Source: a virus. Taken from it: a stretch of DNA of 24,611 nucleotides. The stretch's first letter is position 1. Each line of letters opens with the position of its first letter. The stretch lies in the IMG/VR virus record IMGVR_UViG_3300008050_000300, positions 1 to 24,611 of that record. One strand, 5' to 3'. The notes under the pieces are model-generated. The model searched no databases. It had not been told where the DNA came from and worked only from the letters and a program-made list of their open reading frames with translations. A program made the translations under genes and the position numbers. Positions 22,901-24,611 of this stretch are shown here, in pieces.

Positions 22901-22911
22901 AGGAGCTGTAG
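19909..22911 (+). CDS. Large tail protein with Asp-box (BNR) propeller-like region
   Basis: This 1000-residue protein begins three bases after the tape measure stop, the usual site of distal tail proteins. Residues 196-203 (STDGGLTW) and 250-257 (SSDRGASW) fit the Asp-box pattern S-x-D-x-G-x-[TS]-W of BNR repeats, found in sialidase-like beta propellers that bind sugars. The region about 30-430 could therefore be a propeller. Residues about 440-640 are beta-rich with many Ser, Thr and Trp residues and resemble a jelly-roll or LamG-type unit. The C-terminal third, ending in WTPVGDMTLILEEEL, may anchor it to the tail. I see no sialidase catalytic Arg/Tyr set, so carbohydrate binding for host recognition is favoured over hydrolysis. 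The assignments of the middle and last parts are inferences. Confidence 0.7.
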   Translation: MARGPFPFIIFPDPALQGVSQVSSVTSERGRYIGPAAPQAANAGDLVPFMEGSPDVDKDYDLRLYRAGGLDGTAEWGWKYNDEASTEWRGVDDIRKIKCPQDLFESNPTGNWLVLFFSESNQRRIVMGHTTGTTFTIYYQDVGDGDRSWSSTTFTPSRGTANVDASGYTLPDGVLRLLVPVEITASSDYDWDQYESTDGGLTWTRISRDIVQSTTGSGTGFQPGRMVVASSGDYVRIVYNDGVNYRSLVSSDRGASWKTVVNLTSGAAASIYDLCPVNDSAGSFLLFIDEGTNITARSASRRSDWTATSWSPISTSGTDTTALAACADTSNCYLLVFNSAASDDRYLMLYQRPRHEALDGSWYNTLEFPGFNANAAQDLEDMRMSSGGDRLMVLGYVGSTGDSAYFSLLGWTKRSFVFNPYTALIASGALYSNLWMSLFGYPTESANTQFTKTSSGTTETWNAKYTEYADAAPSTDRWYNEYSEGGTPTDKWADDSVHTWIVQPVSGGGSNSRALAVQVAALGSAAGITTAWSVRYDSSPASFVVYDEAASTALLTVAGLDFSEFYEFRAAQTLDGGNYFLDVAYRSVAGETWASTGALTLSSAGTATAQFQRFGHIVTGVASRMSRWVEMGVKGSDDYRQHEFTNPDDLRGRICDSSPAPLNDGVYARWGGGGGFEADQFLAEMMYSNPIEAIFTPSPRMKWRSNAGVTQTLVLDADSTNNLKLFEHDGLALIGLNVPQVRVQYNATDAWVSPSVDATINGVLYGSLTIDQINSGALRFSGQTTRDGELHNKYVQITSGSQNGKMMKVTKHVGDRIFFGDETAPIGASASDTFQVFDDKIVHSFPTRHAYQFMRLIFPYDSDTAEGDVRLGCLVAGITYDFTTALDWVHSDSAAPNVQLETGLNGMRWGWKWSDARRRLEARIVGDVDMDRWKLRDLMGMLSDYSAKPVVYVNDGAQKLRSAIYGRITSGGDLENAGYVQTGGVWTPVGDMTLILEEEL

Positions 22912-24611
22912 TGTCCTCCGAGATCACCTACCCCGCGACCACGGCGTTCACCCGGTTCCAGAAGTGGGACTTCGGTGGGCACCGCCGCTTCTCAGACTTC
23001 TGGACTGCGGAGATCGAGAAGGACCCCTGCCTTCGTCAGCTTGTGATGACCTTCGACCTCGTGTTCGGCATTGACGGCATCGCGCGGGTTGCGTCCGACA
23101 ATGTCGTCGTGACGTCGGGAACCGACTCCGAGGAGCGGACTTACCTCGCCGCGATCCAGCAGGAGCCCGAGATCACCTTCAGCTACACGCTGGGGCAGTC
23201 GTCGGCTTCGGGCCGGTCTTTGACTCTCTCGGTCCCGACGGCGCTCGTGAACCCGCGCTCACTGATCAGCCAGGGCCGTCTTCTGGCAGGTTTTGGGGAG
23301 GTCGCCCTCCAAGTCGACGGAGGCGACCTCGACGAGCGCTTCCCGTTGCTGATTGGCGATATGGACGACGGGGTCACCTTCAACTACGACCCTGACGACG
23401 ACAACCAGTCTGACTTCGTCGAGTTCGCGATCTCCGACCCGGTCATCACCGCCGACAGGGGTCTTCCGCCGTGGGTGCTGGACTCCGACCGGTGGGAGGA
23501 CATCCACGACAGCGCGGTGGGCGAACGGTGTCAGATCATCCTCGGCGGGTACGACTACGTGCCGCTCGTGCCGGTCGATACCATCGGGAACAGCGAGTGG
23601 CTGGTCGGCTACGGCCACAACATGACCGTGAGCACGGTCTACGTGAACGGCACGTCGGTGTCGGCGGGCGACGCGACCTATGGCTGGTCCGTCGACGAGA
23701 AGACCGACTTCTTCGATCTCCCCGTCACGGTCATTCGGTTCACGGGGTCGTGGAGCCCGTCGACCGAAGACTTCAACGAAGGCGTCCACGTCACCGTCTC
23801 AACGACTTCGGACGCGGACAACTTGATCGACACCATCGAGACGCTGCTACTGGACTACAGCCCCCTCGGTCGCCGCATGGTGGACATGGAAGCGATCGCG
23901 CTGGCGCGGGCGAAGCTCGGCAACCTCCGGACCTACGTGATGATCAACGGGTCGTCTGGAGGCGAGTCCACGACGGTGTTCGACTTCATCGAGAACGGCC
24001 TCTTGTCGTCCTTCCCGATGGTTTCGATGGCATGGACCGGCAGCGGGTACGGGCCGATCGTGACCGACCGGCGTGACGGCCGGATCGCGTTGAAGCTGGA
24101 GCCAGGGAGCTACCCGTGCATCTCGCGGGCATCGGCGGTTTCGGAGAGCGCACGAGCCGATCTCTTCAACGACTTCACCCTCCGGTACGGCTACGACCTT
24201 CTGAACGACACGTGGACCGGGGTCGTGACCCGGAATCCAGACAACAGCGACCTGTGCCGGCTGTCCCGCGAATTGATCGGCGGGCGCGCAGTCCACGACG
24301 TGATCGAAGCTCCGTACATCAAGGACGAGAGCGTCGCTGAGTACGTCATCGACTGGCTCGTCGAGCACATGGGGTTTCCGACCTACGAGGTCACCTATGT
24401 GTGCTACCCCTCCGTCTTGTTCTGGCTCCGGTTGGGGGACAACATCGAAGTTGTCGACGACCACTTCGGGTGGACCGACGAAACGGGGACGGTCGAGGAG
24501 ATCAAGTACTCGCGAGGGGCCGTTTTGGTCAAGGTGCGGGTCTGGCTCCGGTACTACGAGCTTTCCGGAGGGTCACGCGCTTACGGTGGATACCAGACCT
24601 TCCCGGCGCAG
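22911..24611 (+). CDS. Large tail-tip / hub-like protein, partial at 3' end
   Basis: GTG 22911 shares its G with the TAG stop of the previous gene and has AGGAGGAG upstream. The frame stays open for 567 codons to the last base of the window. The product is beta-rich, starting near SSEITYPATTAFTRFQKWDF. The part from about 145 to 215 (NPDDD-type acidic loops, then ITADRGLPPWVLD) and the later GDNIEVVDDHFGW with VEEIKY resemble tail hub or baseplate-type proteins, where a closing beta domain follows a long receptor-facing part. Its place as the second large gene after the tape measure agrees. The C-terminus and any receptor-binding or peptidase domain lie outside the window. Confidence 0.65.
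   Translation, partial: MSSEITYPATTAFTRFQKWDFGGHRRFSDFWTAEIEKDPCLRQLVMTFDLVFGIDGIARVASDNVVVTSGTDSEERTYLAAIQQEPEITFSYTLGQSSASGRSLTLSVPTALVNPRSLISQGRLLAGFGEVALQVDGGDLDERFPLLIGDMDDGVTFNYDPDDDNQSDFVEFAISDPVITADRGLPPWVLDSDRWEDIHDSAVGERCQIILGGYDYVPLVPVDTIGNSEWLVGYGHNMTVSTVYVNGTSVSAGDATYGWSVDEKTDFFDLPVTVIRFTGSWSPSTEDFNEGVHVTVSTTSDADNLIDTIETLLLDYSPLGRRMVDMEAIALARAKLGNLRTYVMINGSSGGESTTVFDFIENGLLSSFPMVSMAWTGSGYGPIVTDRRDGRIALKLEPGSYPCISRASAVSESARADLFNDFTLRYGYDLLNDTWTGVVTRNPDNSDLCRLSRELIGGRAVHDVIEAPYIKDESVAEYVIDWLVEHMGFPTYEVTYVCYPSVLFWLRLGDNIEVVDDHFGWTDETGTVEEIKYSRGAVLVKVRVWLRYYELSGGSRAYGGYQTFPAQ

Overview
This window looks like the structural (late) half of a tailed double-stranded DNA phage, or a prophage copy of one. 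The DNA is strongly G+C-rich, genes are tightly packed with ATGA, GTGA and TAGTG overlaps, and GTG/TTG starts are common. Late promoters resemble TTGACY-17-TANNNT. The gene order (protease/scaffold, HK97-type capsid, head-tail connector, tail completion, tail terminator, major tail protein, frameshifted tail assembly chaperone, very long tape measure, tail-tip proteins) is that of a siphovirus. No sheath gene is seen, so a non-contractile tail is inferred. An actinobacterial host is my best guess from composition and gene style, but nothing here proves it. No integrase, tRNA, rRNA, CRISPR or insertion sequence was found, and no terminase or portal gene lies in the window.

Layout. (1) Positions 1-2979 are a mostly leftward arm. 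It holds three overlapping genes of unknown function (one cut by the window edge), a rightward two-helix holin candidate, a leftward PG-binding/CHAP endolysin, and three small leftward genes, two of which encode putative membrane proteins. (2) Positions 3127-5754 hold the head genes: a prohead protease fused to a Cys4 module and a scaffold region, with a likely internal start giving free scaffold, then the major capsid protein and a strong terminator hairpin. (3) Positions 5879-6895 hold a winged-helix-like protein and the head-tail connector. (4) Positions 6899-13058 hold a sugar module set between head and tail genes: a GT2 glycosyltransferase, an RmlB-like NDP-sugar 4,6-dehydratase, a SAM methyltransferase, and a 953-residue protein with three apparent GT-A domains plus a TPR-like tail. 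A leftward two-gene island (9641-10081) interrupts it. (5) Positions 13055-16319 hold tail completion, tail terminator, two zinc-ribbon proteins, the major tail protein, the tail chaperone with a -1 frameshift, and a small extra ORF. (6) Positions 16333-24611 hold the tape measure and two large tail-tip proteins, the second running off the window.

How it works together. The sugar module probably builds and attaches a (methylated deoxy-)sugar or short glycan to virion proteins, because its genes sit inside the late operon and the last one shares a promoter design with two tail genes. The most unusual observations are the three-domain glycosyltransferase; a promoter-plus-leader motif repeated in front of three late genes (10.1, 14.7 and 15.3 kb); a 20-base leftward promoter-like box found at 3.0 and 10.1 kb that links the two leftward gene blocks; the nested scaffold start; and a tape measure containing 14 uninterrupted 11-residue repeats.
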